Positions 20,986 through 30,306 of a stretch of DNA of 64,000 bases are shown here, piece after piece; the stretch's first letter is position 1; each line of letters starts with the position of its first letter. Below the pieces are notes generated by a model. That model was not told the DNA's origin. It worked only from the letters and a program-made list of their open reading frames with translations, and made no database searches. Position numbers and translations under genes: made by a program. Source of the DNA: Nannocystis pusilla (GTDB lineage: Bacteria > Myxococcota_A > Polyangia > Nannocystales > Nannocystaceae); assembly GCF_026626665.1 (NCBI RefSeq), contig NZ_JAPNKE010000002.1:2047204-2111203 (forward strand), in the 5' to 3' direction.

Positions 20986-21984
20986 TCAATCGGGGGCGCA
21001 CTGCTTGGCCGCGCGATAGGTGTGCAGCACGCCCTCGCCGAGGACGTTCCAGCCGCCGCCGCTCACGCCGTCGAACCAGTGCACGGGCGCGTCGAATGCA
21101 CGCTCCAGGGTGAACTCGCCGCTGCTCTCGCGCCAGCGCCACAGGTGGCCTGCGTCGAGCAGGGCGGCGTGAAGCTGCCAGTACTCGGAGCTGCTGGTGC
21201 CGAACTGCACCTGCAGCAGGTCGCCCTCGATCTCGGTCGGCACCGGGCTCCACGAGGCGCCGCCGTCATGGGTGAGGAGGACGGTCCCGCCGTCGCCGAC
21301 GGCGAGGCCGCGAACGGGGTGGTTCCCGGCGAGTTGCGCGTCGCAGCCCTCGAGAGCGAGCGAGCGCAGGTCCTCCTCGGTGCCGCTGGCGACCGAGCGC
21401 CAGGTGAGGCCGCGATCGGTGGAGCGCACGATCGTGCCGCCGTCGCCGACGGCGATCGCGGTGTCGGGGTGGACGACGCCCACGTCGCGCAGGGTCGCGG
21501 AAGTTGATGATTCGGCGGGGCTCCACGACTCGCCCTCGGTGGTGCTGCGGAGGATCCGGCCCGCAGCGCCGACGGCGATGACGTAGGGCGCTTCGGCGTC
21601 GCAGGCGTGGCGCACTCCGAACAGATCTTCCTCCGCCGGCGGCGACACAGGGGCCGTCCACGACGCGGCGCGGTCGCGGGAGCTGCGGATCGTGCCGGCA
21701 TCCCCGACGACGATGAAGTCATCGGCGGTGACGGGCGACGCTGCGATCGCTCGCAGCCGCGAGTCGGCGCGCGCGACCTCCTCGAAGTCGACGAAGATCG
21801 CGGCGTCGGTGCCGATCTGGACGCCGACCTCGAAGCGGCGGAGGCGTGGATCGACGGCGGTCTCGGTCCAGCCGACGCAGTCGTCGCCGCAGCCCGAGGC
21901 GAGGTTGACCGTTGCGCCGAGCAGCGCCGCGACGGCCCGGCGCGAACGAGCTTGCGAGCGGGCCGATGCGCGACGGGAGGTCAT
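20986..21984 (-). CDS. BNR/Ycf48-like beta-propeller lipoprotein
   Basis: A 332-residue exported protein. The N-terminus is Arg-rich, then AAVAALLGATVNLASGCGDD-like sequence (RRAVAALLGATVNLASGC) gives a lipobox. Four blades carry the BNR signature S-x-D-x-G-x-x-W or a variant: VGDAGTIRSSRDRAASW, VGAAGRILRSTTEGESW, VGDGGTIVRSTDRGLTW and VGDGGTVLLTHDGGASW. This is the photosystem assembly factor Ycf48-like fold widespread in delta-proteobacterial surface proteins. It is the last gene of a minus-strand run of surface proteins. Confidence 0.85.
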   Translation of the reverse strand: MTSRRASARSQARSRRAVAALLGATVNLASGCGDDCVGWTETAVDPRLRRFEVGVQIGTDAAIFVDFEEVARADSRLRAIAASPVTADDFIVVGDAGTIRSSRDRAASWTAPVSPPAEEDLFGVRHACDAEAPYVIAVGAAGRILRSTTEGESWSPAESSTSATLRDVGVVHPDTAIAVGDGGTIVRSTDRGLTWRSVASGTEEDLRSLALEGCDAQLAGNHPVRGLAVGDGGTVLLTHDGGASWSPVPTEIEGDLLQVQFGTSSSEYWQLHAALLDAGHLWRWRESSGEFTLERAFDAPVHWFDGVSGGGWNVLGEGVLHTYRAAKQCAPD

Positions 21985-21998
21985 GGGCGCTCGGCGCC

Positions 21999-22907
21999 TC
22001 ACTGGAAGCGGACGAACACGCCGAAGCGCCAGACGAAGCCGCGGATGGCGAGGTCGCCGAGGTCGCTGGTGTGCGTCGGGAGCGGGTCGTCGGAGACGGC
22101 GAGCTCGGGGCGGACCTTGATCTTGCTGCGGAAGGTGTAGCCGGCGGCGAGTTCGAAGCCGGCGGTGGCCCGCGCCGCGCCGCGTCGCGGCAACCACTTC
22201 TTCGGCAAGTACAGCGAGACGCCGGCCTGGGCGTCGGCCATGGCGGTGACTGCCTGCTGGTAGCCAGCGTTGTAGGAGGTGCTGTACGACGACAGCGACA
22301 GCGCGGTGAAGCTGGGGCCGCCGCCGACGTGGGCGAACACGTCGAAGCCCTCGCGCACGACCGCGGCGAGGCGGAAGAACACCAGCGGCTCGCGGACGGT
22401 GAGCTCGGCGTCGAAGCTGCCGTAGAGGTAGTTGTAGGCGCCGAAGCGGCGGAAGCTGGCGCCGCCGCCGAGGAAGATGCGGCCGTCGGCGAGGCGGAAG
22501 TCGCCGCGGATGGTGCCCCCGGCGTGGAAGGCCGAGCGGTTGTAGTCGAAGGCGCGCCAGGCGGGGTCGAAGTTGACGGTGGTGCCGATGTCGCCGCCGA
22601 GGTCGACGCGCCAGCGGATCGGTCGATCGGGCCGGGTCGGCTCGCGGCTCGGCGGCGGGGTCGGCGGGCCGGCGCTGGGCGGCGGCGGCGGCTGGGTGGC
22701 GGCCGACGGGGCGTCCTGCGCGGGCGGAGCGACGGGCACCGGCATGGGCATCGGCGCGGGCGTGGGCGTGGCGCTCGCGGGCGGCGGGTCGGCGGCGGCC
22801 GGGCTCCACGCCTCGACGGCGGTGGGCGCTTCGGCCGCGACGGCGCTGCGATCGGCGGCAGCAGGGGCGGCGAATACGAGGGCGAGGATAAGCATGGAGG
22901 ACGGCAT
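21999..22907 (-). CDS. outer-membrane beta-barrel protein with Pro-rich linker
   Basis: A 302-residue protein. The signal peptide MPSSMLILALVFAAPAAADR is followed by a Pro/Ala-rich linker (~25-95) and a C-terminal barrel domain of ~200 residues. The barrel has alternating-strand pattern and ends in FVWRFGVFVRFQ, whose terminal phenylalanine-X motif suits BAM insertion. Strands such as WRVDLGGDIGTTVNF and GRIFLGGGASFRRFG resemble OmpA-like or PF13505 barrels. It begins 3 bases after the stop of the propeller-type lipoprotein gene, so the two are co-transcribed. Confidence 0.75.
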   Translation of the reverse strand: MPSSMLILALVFAAPAAADRSAVAAEAPTAVEAWSPAAADPPPASATPTPAPMPMPVPVAPPAQDAPSAATQPPPPPSAGPPTPPPSREPTRPDRPIRWRVDLGGDIGTTVNFDPAWRAFDYNRSAFHAGGTIRGDFRLADGRIFLGGGASFRRFGAYNYLYGSFDAELTVREPLVFFRLAAVVREGFDVFAHVGGGPSFTALSLSSYSTSYNAGYQQAVTAMADAQAGVSLYLPKKWLPRRGAARATAGFELAAGYTFRSKIKVRPELAVSDDPLPTHTSDLGDLAIRGFVWRFGVFVRFQ

Positions 22908-22910
22908 GTC

Positions 22911-24458
22911 TCACTCCTGATCGAGCACGCCCTGCAGCAGGAAGCCCCAGTGCACGTGGCTGGTGGATCGCGAGGGGTCGGCCGGATCGACGATGGTGAG
23001 GTGGCCGGCGGGATCGTCGTGGGTGACGACGATCCGGTCGGGGCCGGGCAAGTAATGGAAGGCGCCGATGAGGTCGTCGAGCAGCATCGACTCGGGGTTC
23101 AAGGTCTGGAGGTCGACGGTGCTGACCCACGACTGGCCGGCGGTGCCGAGCAGCAGGCGATCGCCGACGAGGGCGCTGCCCCGCGGGTCGTAGGGGACCT
23201 GCGAGGACAGGGGGGTGACCTGCTCCTCGGGGAAGTCGACGACGTAGAGCTTGTTGCCGCTGCCGATCAGGACGCGGTCGTTGTCGAGGACGACGAGCTC
23301 GTCGATGCCGGTCTCGATCTTGAGGTGCTTGGGCTTGCGGCCGAGGCTGTCCTCGATGCCGCCGAGGTCGAGGGTAGCGATCTGGGTGCCGTTGCGAGCC
23401 CAGGCGACGACTTGCTTGCCGCCGCCTGTGTCGCGCAGGAACAGCCGCTGGGCGGCGCTGCCGAGCGGGACGACGAAGCCGCCCTGGGTGCGGATGTCGG
23501 TGAACACGAGGGCGCCGGCGGCGGCGTCGACGGTGATGAGGTACGGGACGCTGGCGCTGTCGTAGAAGAGGAAGTCGCTGCTGGTCTGGCCGACGGGGAT
23601 CAGGCTGATCTGGGCGGTGAAACCGCTGCCGTCGCCCTCGTCGATGAGGGTGAGCATGCCGACCTCGCTGCCCTGGGCCGACAGGACGAACAGGGCCGGG
23701 TCGGCGAACAGGCCGTTGCCGGGCCGCAAGAGGGTGGTGCGCGGCGAGAAGCCGATGTCGCTGCCGAGCGGGACGGCGACCTGGTCGAGCGCGGGATCGT
23801 CGAGGTCCATCAGCACGACCTCGCTGTCGGCGAGGAAGGCGGCGATGTCGTGGGCGACGCCGCCGATGAGGATCGGGGTCTCCTCACCCTCGACGATCTG
23901 GCCGGGGAACTCGACGGACTTCAAGGTGCCGCCGAAGCCGTTGAGGGTGACGTTCTCGACGCCCTTGCCTTTGAGGTCGACGATGGCGATCTGGTTGGCG
24001 TTGTGGAGCTGCTCGCTGCTGCCGTCGCCGCCGAAGTAGAGGATGGCGCGCCGGTGATCGGGGCTCAGGGCGGCGGCGGTGAACGGGGCCCGCACGTCGT
24101 AGACGACCGGGTCGCCCTTGCCGTCGGCGGGGAAGCGGTAGAGCTGCTCGTCGATGTCCTCCTCCTTGGCGCTGGCGGGGATCGTCAGGGCGAGGACGGA
24201 GTTCCGATCGCGGGTGGCGGCGCTCCAGGCGACGACGGTGTGCTCGTCGCCGACGGCGGCGCGCCGGGTGGTGACGCTCTCGCCCTTGGGCAGGACGAAC
24301 ACGACCTCGTCGCGCGCCGGGTCGACCCATACCAGGCCGTCACGGGTGGTGACCGGCGGGAGCAGGTCGAAGCTGCCCTCGTATGGATCGGGCGGCGCGC
24401 AGGCGCCGGCGAGCAGCGCGAGGGTGAGACAGGAGCGTAAGCGAAGCGGTGGTTGCAT
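22911..24458 (-). CDS. large secreted lipoprotein, probably a beta-propeller
   Basis: MQPPLRLRSCLTLALLAGAC is a lipoprotein signal (lipobox LAGAC). I chose the ATG at 24458 over a TTG six bases upstream. The 515-residue chain is built of repeating short strands ending in phrases such as VVLMDLDDPALDQVAVPLG, IATLDLGGIEDSLG, LYVVDFPEEQVTPLS and LTIVDPADPSRS, like the blades of YVTN/WD-type propellers. It lies 2 bases downstream of its paralogue-like neighbour at 24461 and directly upstream of the barrel gene, forming one operon of surface proteins. Confidence 0.75.
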   Translation of the reverse strand: MQPPLRLRSCLTLALLAGACAPPDPYEGSFDLLPPVTTRDGLVWVDPARDEVVFVLPKGESVTTRRAAVGDEHTVVAWSAATRDRNSVLALTIPASAKEEDIDEQLYRFPADGKGDPVVYDVRAPFTAAALSPDHRRAILYFGGDGSSEQLHNANQIAIVDLKGKGVENVTLNGFGGTLKSVEFPGQIVEGEETPILIGGVAHDIAAFLADSEVVLMDLDDPALDQVAVPLGSDIGFSPRTTLLRPGNGLFADPALFVLSAQGSEVGMLTLIDEGDGSGFTAQISLIPVGQTSSDFLFYDSASVPYLITVDAAAGALVFTDIRTQGGFVVPLGSAAQRLFLRDTGGGKQVVAWARNGTQIATLDLGGIEDSLGRKPKHLKIETGIDELVVLDNDRVLIGSGNKLYVVDFPEEQVTPLSSQVPYDPRGSALVGDRLLLGTAGQSWVSTVDLQTLNPESMLLDDLIGAFHYLPGPDRIVVTHDDPAGHLTIVDPADPSRSTSHVHWGFLLQGVLDQE

Positions 24459-24460
24459 GA

Positions 24461-26248
24461 TCAATCTTTCACCGAATCATTGAGGACGTAGCCGGTGACG
24501 GTCTGGACGGCGCCCTTCGGGTCGACGAACGTGATCCGTCCGGTGGGGTGCTGCTGCGAGACGAAGATCTTCTCGGTGGGGTCGACGTAACCGGCGCCCT
24601 CGGGCGGCGAACCGAGGAGCAGCGGCTCGACGATGAAGTTGCCGAGGTCGACGAGGTCGACCTTGCGCACGCCGAGGCCGTCGTCGCGCAGCAGCACGGC
24701 CGCGCGCCCGCCGTCGGGGGTGAAGAGGATCGGGCCGGGCTGCGCCTCGGTGTTCTGCCGCTTGAGCAGCGGGAAGGCCGGGGTGAGGTCGAACAGGCTG
24801 TAGGACCAGCGGTCGTCGGTCCGCACCGGGTGACCGTCGTGGACGAGGATGGCGTTGCGGCTGTCGGGGGCGATGCCGACGCTGATGATCGGGACCTCGA
24901 CGAAGAGGGTGACGAGGTCCCAGCCGTCGCCGTCACGCCGCGCGAGGGTGATCCGCTGGCGCGGGTCGGCCTGCGGCGGACCGTCGTCGCCGGTGGTGCT
25001 GGCGGTGGTGCTGCTGGTGCCGGTGGTCGTGTCGGTGCCGGTGCCGCTGGTGGTCGAGTCGTCGCCGGTGGTCGAGGAGGAGGAGGAGGACGAGGAGAGG
25101 TAGACGCCGTGGTCGTCGTACAGCGGGAGGTCGGAGGCCGGCGCCTGGGTGAGCGCGAACGGGTTGACGGTGGTGTAGAGCAGCATGGTGTCGCCGTCGG
25201 GGGCGACGCTGGCGAGGCCGACGTACTCGCCGGGGACGTCGTGGACCGCGAACTCGCCAGGGCCGAGCGGGAGCGGGACCTCGAGGAAGCGGCTGCCGCC
25301 GGGGCCCGGGAGGGTGAGGACGGCGAACTCGCCGGAGCTGGCGACGTCGAGGTCGGTGGGGACGCCGGGGAGGTCGAGGACGGTGAGCTCGCCGCCCGGG
25401 AGCTGGGTGACCGCGAGCCACGGCTCGCCGTCGACGCGCGCGAGGGCGATGCCGAGGCCGGCGACGATCTGGACCTCGAGGGTGGCCGGGTCGATGCCGG
25501 GATCCTGGACGACGGGCAGAAGCGGCGGCTTGCCGACGGCGCCGAGCGTGGCGAACGGGATGACGTTGACGCCGGCGGCGGTGATGACGTAGGCGGTGCT
25601 GTCGTCGGGCGCGAACACGATCTCGCGCGGGTGGGCGCCGACGGTCATCTCGTAGGCGGTGCCGGCGGCGACGTCGAGGACGGAGAGCTCTTGATCGCTG
25701 CCGGCGCCGAGCTGCTCGGTGCCGTCGACGTCGTGGTAGACGAACACGAAGTTGCCGCCCGGCGAGACGGCGAGGTTGTTGGCGCCGGGGGTGACCTTGT
25801 GGATCTCGACGGTGGTGGCGCCGGCCTCGCTGGTGCGCAGGACGGCGACGTCGTTGCTGCCCTGATCGAGGACGACGACGCTGCCGGCGTCGCCCGCTTG
25901 GCCGGGGATCGGCTCGACGACGGTCGGACCCTGGCCGACTTCGACGACGTCGATGACGAGGTCGGAGGTGTCGATGACGGCGACGGAGTCGGTGGTCTGG
26001 CTGGCGCTGTAGACGTACTTGCCGCTGGCCTTGGGGACGCGGAAGTCGCCCTCGTCCTCGGTCTCGGGCGGCGGGGCGCCGGTGGTCGGGGCGCCGTCGG
26101 TGCCGCCGGTGCCGTCGGTGCCGCTGTTGCCGGTGAGGCCGCTGCCGTAGCTGTCGGTGTAGTAGCCGCTACCGTAGGCGCCGTCATTGCCGCAGGCGAC
26201 GAGGAGGCTGAGACAGACGGGCCACATCGAGACGGGGTGCCGGGGCAT
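24461..26248 (-). CDS. YVTN-like beta-propeller lipoprotein, paralogue A
   Basis: A 595-residue lipoprotein. MPRHPVSMWPVCLSLLVACGND has lipobox LVAC; then a Gly/Ser/Thr linker and propeller blades including KYVYSASQTTDSVAVIDTSD, VVVLDQGSNDVAVLRTSEA, NNLAVSPGGNFVFVYHD and ELTVLDLPGVPTDLDVASSG. It is nearly identical along long stretches to the next gene upstream (26409-28032), so the pair arose by tandem duplication. Only this copy carries a ~50-residue Ser/Thr-rich insert (polySer then TTGDDSTTSGTGTDTTTG) at ~residues 375-430, inside the propeller instead of in the usual linker. It ends GYVLNDSVKD like its sister. Confidence 0.85.
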   Translation of the reverse strand: MPRHPVSMWPVCLSLLVACGNDGAYGSGYYTDSYGSGLTGNSGTDGTGGTDGAPTTGAPPPETEDEGDFRVPKASGKYVYSASQTTDSVAVIDTSDLVIDVVEVGQGPTVVEPIPGQAGDAGSVVVLDQGSNDVAVLRTSEAGATTVEIHKVTPGANNLAVSPGGNFVFVYHDVDGTEQLGAGSDQELSVLDVAAGTAYEMTVGAHPREIVFAPDDSTAYVITAAGVNVIPFATLGAVGKPPLLPVVQDPGIDPATLEVQIVAGLGIALARVDGEPWLAVTQLPGGELTVLDLPGVPTDLDVASSGEFAVLTLPGPGGSRFLEVPLPLGPGEFAVHDVPGEYVGLASVAPDGDTMLLYTTVNPFALTQAPASDLPLYDDHGVYLSSSSSSSSTTGDDSTTSGTGTDTTTGTSSTTASTTGDDGPPQADPRQRITLARRDGDGWDLVTLFVEVPIISVGIAPDSRNAILVHDGHPVRTDDRWSYSLFDLTPAFPLLKRQNTEAQPGPILFTPDGGRAAVLLRDDGLGVRKVDLVDLGNFIVEPLLLGSPPEGAGYVDPTEKIFVSQQHPTGRITFVDPKGAVQTVTGYVLNDSVKD

Positions 26249-26408
26249 CGGGCGAATCTCCAGATAAGGTTCGAGGCTGCGCGGGTTCACGGGCTCGCGC
26301 GCTCGCGTGAAGGAGTAACCGGGGGCCGCAGAAAAATTGCGGGGGGCGAAAATCTCGCGCGCACGCGCCGGCGCGCCCGTCGGCGAGCCAGCGGGCGCGG
26401 GCGCCCCG

Positions 26409-28032
26409 TCAGTCCTTGACCGAGTCGTTGAGGACGTAGCCGGTGACGGTCTGGACGTCGCCGTCGGGGCCGATGAAGGTGATCCGGCCGGTCGGGTGGG
26501 CCTGCGAGACGAACACCTTCTGCGTCGGGTCGACGTAGCCGGCGCCCTCGGGCGGAGAGCCGAGCAGCAGCGGCTTGACGATGAAGTTGTCGAGGTTGAC
26601 GAGGTCGACCTTGCGCACGTCGGCGAGGTCGTCGCGCAGCAGGACGACGGCGCGGTCGCCCTCGGGGGTGAAGAGGATCGGGCCCGGCGGGGCGAGGGTG
26701 CTCTGGCGCTTGAGCAGCGGGAAGGCAGGGGTGAGGTCGAACAGGCTGTACGACCAGGCGGCGGCGGAGGCGGCCGGATCGAGGTCGTGGACGAGGATCG
26801 CGCTGCGGCTGTCGGGCGCGAGGCCGACGCTGACCAGCGGGACCTCGACGAACAGGGTGACGAGGTCCCAGGCGTCGCCGTCGCGCCGCGCGAGGGTGAT
26901 CCGCTGGCGCGGGTCGGGCTGCCCGTCGTCGTCGTCGAACGGGTCGACGGTGGTGTAGAGCAGCATGGTGTCGCCGTCGGCGGCGACGCTGGCGAGGCCG
27001 ACGTACTCGCCCGGGACGTCGTGCTGCGCGTACATGCCGGGGCCGAGCGGGAGCGGGACCTCGAGGACGGCGCTGCCGCCGGGACCCGGGAGGGTGAGGA
27101 CGGCGAAGTCGCCGGCGGGGGCGACGTCGAGGTCGGTGGGGACGCCGGGGAGGTCGAGGACGGTGAGCTCGCCGCCCGGGAAGCTGGGTGATGGCCAGCC
27201 ACGGCTCGCCGTCGACGCGCGCGAGGGCGAGGCGCTCGGCGGCGACGATCTGGACCTCGACCCGCGCCGGATCGACGCCGGGATCCTTGACGACGGGGAG
27301 GAGCGGCGGCTTGCCGACGTCGCCGAGCGCGGCGAACGCGATGACGTTGACGCCGGCGGCGGTGACGACCCACGCGGCGCTCTCGTCGGGGGCGAACACG
27401 ACGTCGCGCGGGTGGGCGCCGACGGTCATGCGGTGGGTGACGCCGGCGGCGAGGTCGAGGACGGACAGCTCCTGGTCGCTGCCGGGGCCCTGCTGCTCGG
27501 GGCCGTCGACGTCGTGGTAGACGAACACGTACTTGCCGCCGGGGCTGACGGCGAGGTTGTTGGCGCCGGGGGTGACCTTGTGGATCTCGACGGTGGTGGC
27601 GCCGGCCTCGCTGGTGCGCAGGACGGCGACGTCGTTGCTGCCCTGATCGAGGACGACGACGCTGCCGGCGTCGCCCGCTTGCCCGGGGATCGGCTCGACG
27701 ACGGTCGGGCCCTGGCCGACCTCGACGACGTCGATGACGAGGTTCGCGGTGTCGATGACCGCGACCGAGTCGGTCGACTCGCTGGCGCTGTAGACGTACT
27801 TGCCGCTGGCCCGCGGGACGCGAAAATCACCGTCGTCCTCGGTCTCGGGCGGGGGCGGTTCGCCGGCAGAGGTGCCGTCGGTGGTGCCGATGCCGTTGCT
27901 GTCGCCGGTGTCCGAGCCGCTGTCGGTGGCGCTGTCGCCGTAGTCCCCGCCGGCGAGCTCGTAAGAGGCGCAGGCGGCCAGGCAGGGGGCGAGACACAGG
28001 GCCAGCGTCCACGCAGATCGCAGAGGCTTCAT
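26409..28032 (-). CDS. YVTN-like beta-propeller lipoprotein, paralogue B, one frameshift
   Basis: MKPLRSAWTLALCLAPCLAACASYE is a lipoprotein signal (lipobox LAAC); the ATG at 28032 is used. The protein matches paralogue A domain for domain and shares long stretches of identical DNA, for example in VVVLDQGSNDVAVLRTSEA and IHKVTPGANNLAVSPGG. Compared base by base with A, it has one extra A at about 27182 (GGGAAGCTGG against GGGAGCTGG in A). That extra base alone shifts the frame and splits the protein. It lacks A's Ser/Thr insert, having a short FDDDDGQPDPRQ there. Restoring the base gives ~540 residues. Confidence 0.82.
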
Positions 28033-28386
28033 GAGCAGCTCCAAGTTCCAGTCAGGTCAAGGCAAGGAAAAGGAAAGGAGCCTCGATGCTAGCCCGGGGT
28101 CCAGGGGGCAGCAAGAGGGGCCGCCAGGAGGCCCGGGACGGCCGCGGAACAGCGAGCGGCCGCAGCCGGGTCGGGGCTTGCGCCATGAGCGGGCGGGCGG
28201 GCGTCCTCGCCGACGGGGGCGCCGGGTCGAGGCTCGGGCGCGCCTGCTCCCACCCGCCGCGAGGCGGACTCGCTCGCGCCGGAGGGCGCTGCCGGCCTGT
28301 CTTTACGAGCATGTCGAACAGGACATGAACAAATGGGCATGTCTTCAGCGACATGCCCCTTCGGATATGTGCGAGGAGGCGCCGGC
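28033..28386. repeat. intergenic region with hairpin-family elements at 28310-28376
   Basis: The part next to the channel gene's stop holds CATGTCGAACAGGACATG (28310-28327) and a 9-bp hairpin, GGGCATGTC, loop TTCAGC, GACATGCCC (28335-28358), then CCTTCGGATATG. They lie 10-75 bases past the stop codon of the 28387 gene, where a transcript end would be expected. The other ~280 bases show no gene. Confidence 0.75.
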
Positions 28387-30306
28387 TCAGTGCTCGGCGA
28401 GGACGATCACGCGGTCGCCGGCGGCGAGGCGGATCCGCTCCGACTTGCGCGGGTTGAGGACGACGCCGTAGGCCTTCTCGGCGTCGTGGGCGCGGGCGGC
28501 GAGGCGGTAGCCGAGGGCGATCTCGCCGCGCCGGGCCGCGGCCTCGACGACGGTGTAGAAGTCGATGTCGCTGCCGGGCTGGACGTAGTCGCGGGCCGGC
28601 TTGAGGTAGATCTCGTGGCCGTCGGGCGACAGCAGGTCGTCGAGGACCGCGGCGATCCGCCGGTTCTCGCTGACCTGCGAGACGACCAGCGAGACGAGGG
28701 TGTTGCTGATGATGAAGTCGTCGGCCTCGGTGACCGCGGCGAGGTCGCGGTTCTGGCCGTCGAGCATCTCGCTGGTGATCGGGACCGACTTGCCCTGGCG
28801 GCGCAAAATGTCGCGCAGGTGCAGGAGGGTGATCATGGTCCGCGAGTCGGTCATCTCCTGCGTGCGGCCCTCGGTCTCGGCGAGCACGAGGATGTTGTCG
28901 AAGGCGGCGACGTCGAGGCCGTCGAGGACGGCGCGGTCGGTGACGTCGCCGACGCGCACCTGCACCGCGGTGTGCTTGAGCTCGTCGCCGCCGAGGCGGG
29001 CGGCGAGGTGCCGCGCCTCGCCGACGACGAGGATGGTCGAGCCGGGGGCGACGTAGGCGTCGAGCTCGCGCAGGACCAGCGGCAGGAGCTGGCTCTCGCC
29101 GAGCACGAGGGTACGCTCCGGCTTCGGGGCGGCGTGCGGGTGCAGCGGCGCGAGGGCGGCGTCGGCGACGGCGGTCGGGCGACCGTTGACGAGCACGGTG
29201 TCGTCGTCGCGGCTGACGGCGATGACCTGGTCGCCGGGCTCGAACCGGCGCTCGAACGGCGGGGGCATGAGCCGCTCGCCCGCGGCCGTGTAGACGCCGA
29301 CCAACGCGCTGTCCTCGTAGGCGAACAGGGCCTCGCGGAAGGTCTTGCCGTGCAGCTGCGGCTGGGCCTGGATGTAGAGCTCGTCGCCGCTGAAGGACAG
29401 CAACTCGGTGTAGACGACCGAGAGCCCCGATTGCCGCCCGGTCTGCACGAGCACGCGGCTGACGAGCGGCGGGGTGAGGATGAGGCCGGCGGCGTCGCCG
29501 ACGACCATGCGCGCGACCGAGAGGGTCTTGTCGCTCTTGATCTCGGCGACCACGTGCGGCTGCTTGCCGGCCTTGTCGCCGGCCTTGGCGACGGCGAGCA
29601 AGGTCTTGAGGACGACGGTGTCGGCCTCGGGCCCGTCAGGCGACATGACGATGACGGAGCGCGCCTCGCCGAGGTTGACGAGGTCGAGGTCGCGCCGCAC
29701 GAGCGGGCTGCCGGTGCGCGTGACGACCCGCATCGGCACGTCGCCGAGGACGCTGCGCAGCTCGTCGTCCATGGCGACCTTGTCGTGCTCGGCGAGGATG
29801 ACGACGGAGGCGCCCGGGCGGTTGGCGTTGGCCTCGGCGAGCTCGGCGAGGAGGGCGTGGATCTTGCCGGTCCAGCCGAGGATGACGGTGTGGTCGCGCT
29901 CGATGACGACGCTCCGACCCTTGCGCAGGCGCTCGAGGATCTCGCCGAAGCCGCCGGTCAGGACGCCGATGAGGGCCGAGAACACGAAGATGCCGCCGAA
30001 CGAGACGGCGAGCATGATGAAGAGGAAGCTCCACGAGCCGGCGTCGCTGCCGACGGCCCCGGGATCGATGGCGTGCATCAGCCCGAGCCAGACGAGCCGC
30101 CCGAACGAGACCGGCTCGCCGTCGCCGCCCTGCGGGCTCAGACCGGTGAGGGTGAGCAGGGTCGAGGTGACGAGGATCAGGACGAGGGTGACGATCGCCA
30201 GCATGGCGATCTGCGAGCCGACCCCGCGCGCCATGGCGTTGTCGAATCGATAGCGCAGCCTCTGCTTCAACGTCGGGGACGGCACGGTCGCGGCGCGTTC
30301 TATCAC
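28387..30306 (-). CDS. CASTOR/POLLUX-like RCK ion-channel protein
   Basis: A 639-residue inner-membrane protein. It has a transmembrane segment at ~33-57 (IAMLAIVTLVLILVTSTLL), a pore-like loop WLGLMHAIDPGAVGSDAG at ~72-90 and a second span at ~92-115. The cytosolic part begins DHTVILGWTGKIHALLAELAEAN, a Rossmann RCK/TrkA-N domain. A TrkA-C-like region (LYIQAQPQLHGKTFREAL) and a second Rossmann domain (LVVGEARHLAARLGG) follow. This order, with a widely spaced pore and tandem RCK domains, matches the plant symbiosis channel family CASTOR/POLLUX/DMI1 and its bacterial relatives. A cation channel gated by a cytosolic ligand is the likely role. Confidence 0.85.
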   Translation of the reverse strand: MIERAATVPSPTLKQRLRYRFDNAMARGVGSQIAMLAIVTLVLILVTSTLLTLTGLSPQGGDGEPVSFGRLVWLGLMHAIDPGAVGSDAGSWSFLFIMLAVSFGGIFVFSALIGVLTGGFGEILERLRKGRSVVIERDHTVILGWTGKIHALLAELAEANANRPGASVVILAEHDKVAMDDELRSVLGDVPMRVVTRTGSPLVRRDLDLVNLGEARSVIVMSPDGPEADTVVLKTLLAVAKAGDKAGKQPHVVAEIKSDKTLSVARMVVGDAAGLILTPPLVSRVLVQTGRQSGLSVVYTELLSFSGDELYIQAQPQLHGKTFREALFAYEDSALVGVYTAAGERLMPPPFERRFEPGDQVIAVSRDDDTVLVNGRPTAVADAALAPLHPHAAPKPERTLVLGESQLLPLVLRELDAYVAPGSTILVVGEARHLAARLGGDELKHTAVQVRVGDVTDRAVLDGLDVAAFDNILVLAETEGRTQEMTDSRTMITLLHLRDILRRQGKSVPITSEMLDGQNRDLAAVTEADDFIISNTLVSLVVSQVSENRRIAAVLDDLLSPDGHEIYLKPARDYVQPGSDIDFYTVVEAAARRGEIALGYRLAARAHDAEKAYGVVLNPRKSERIRLAAGDRVIVLAEH

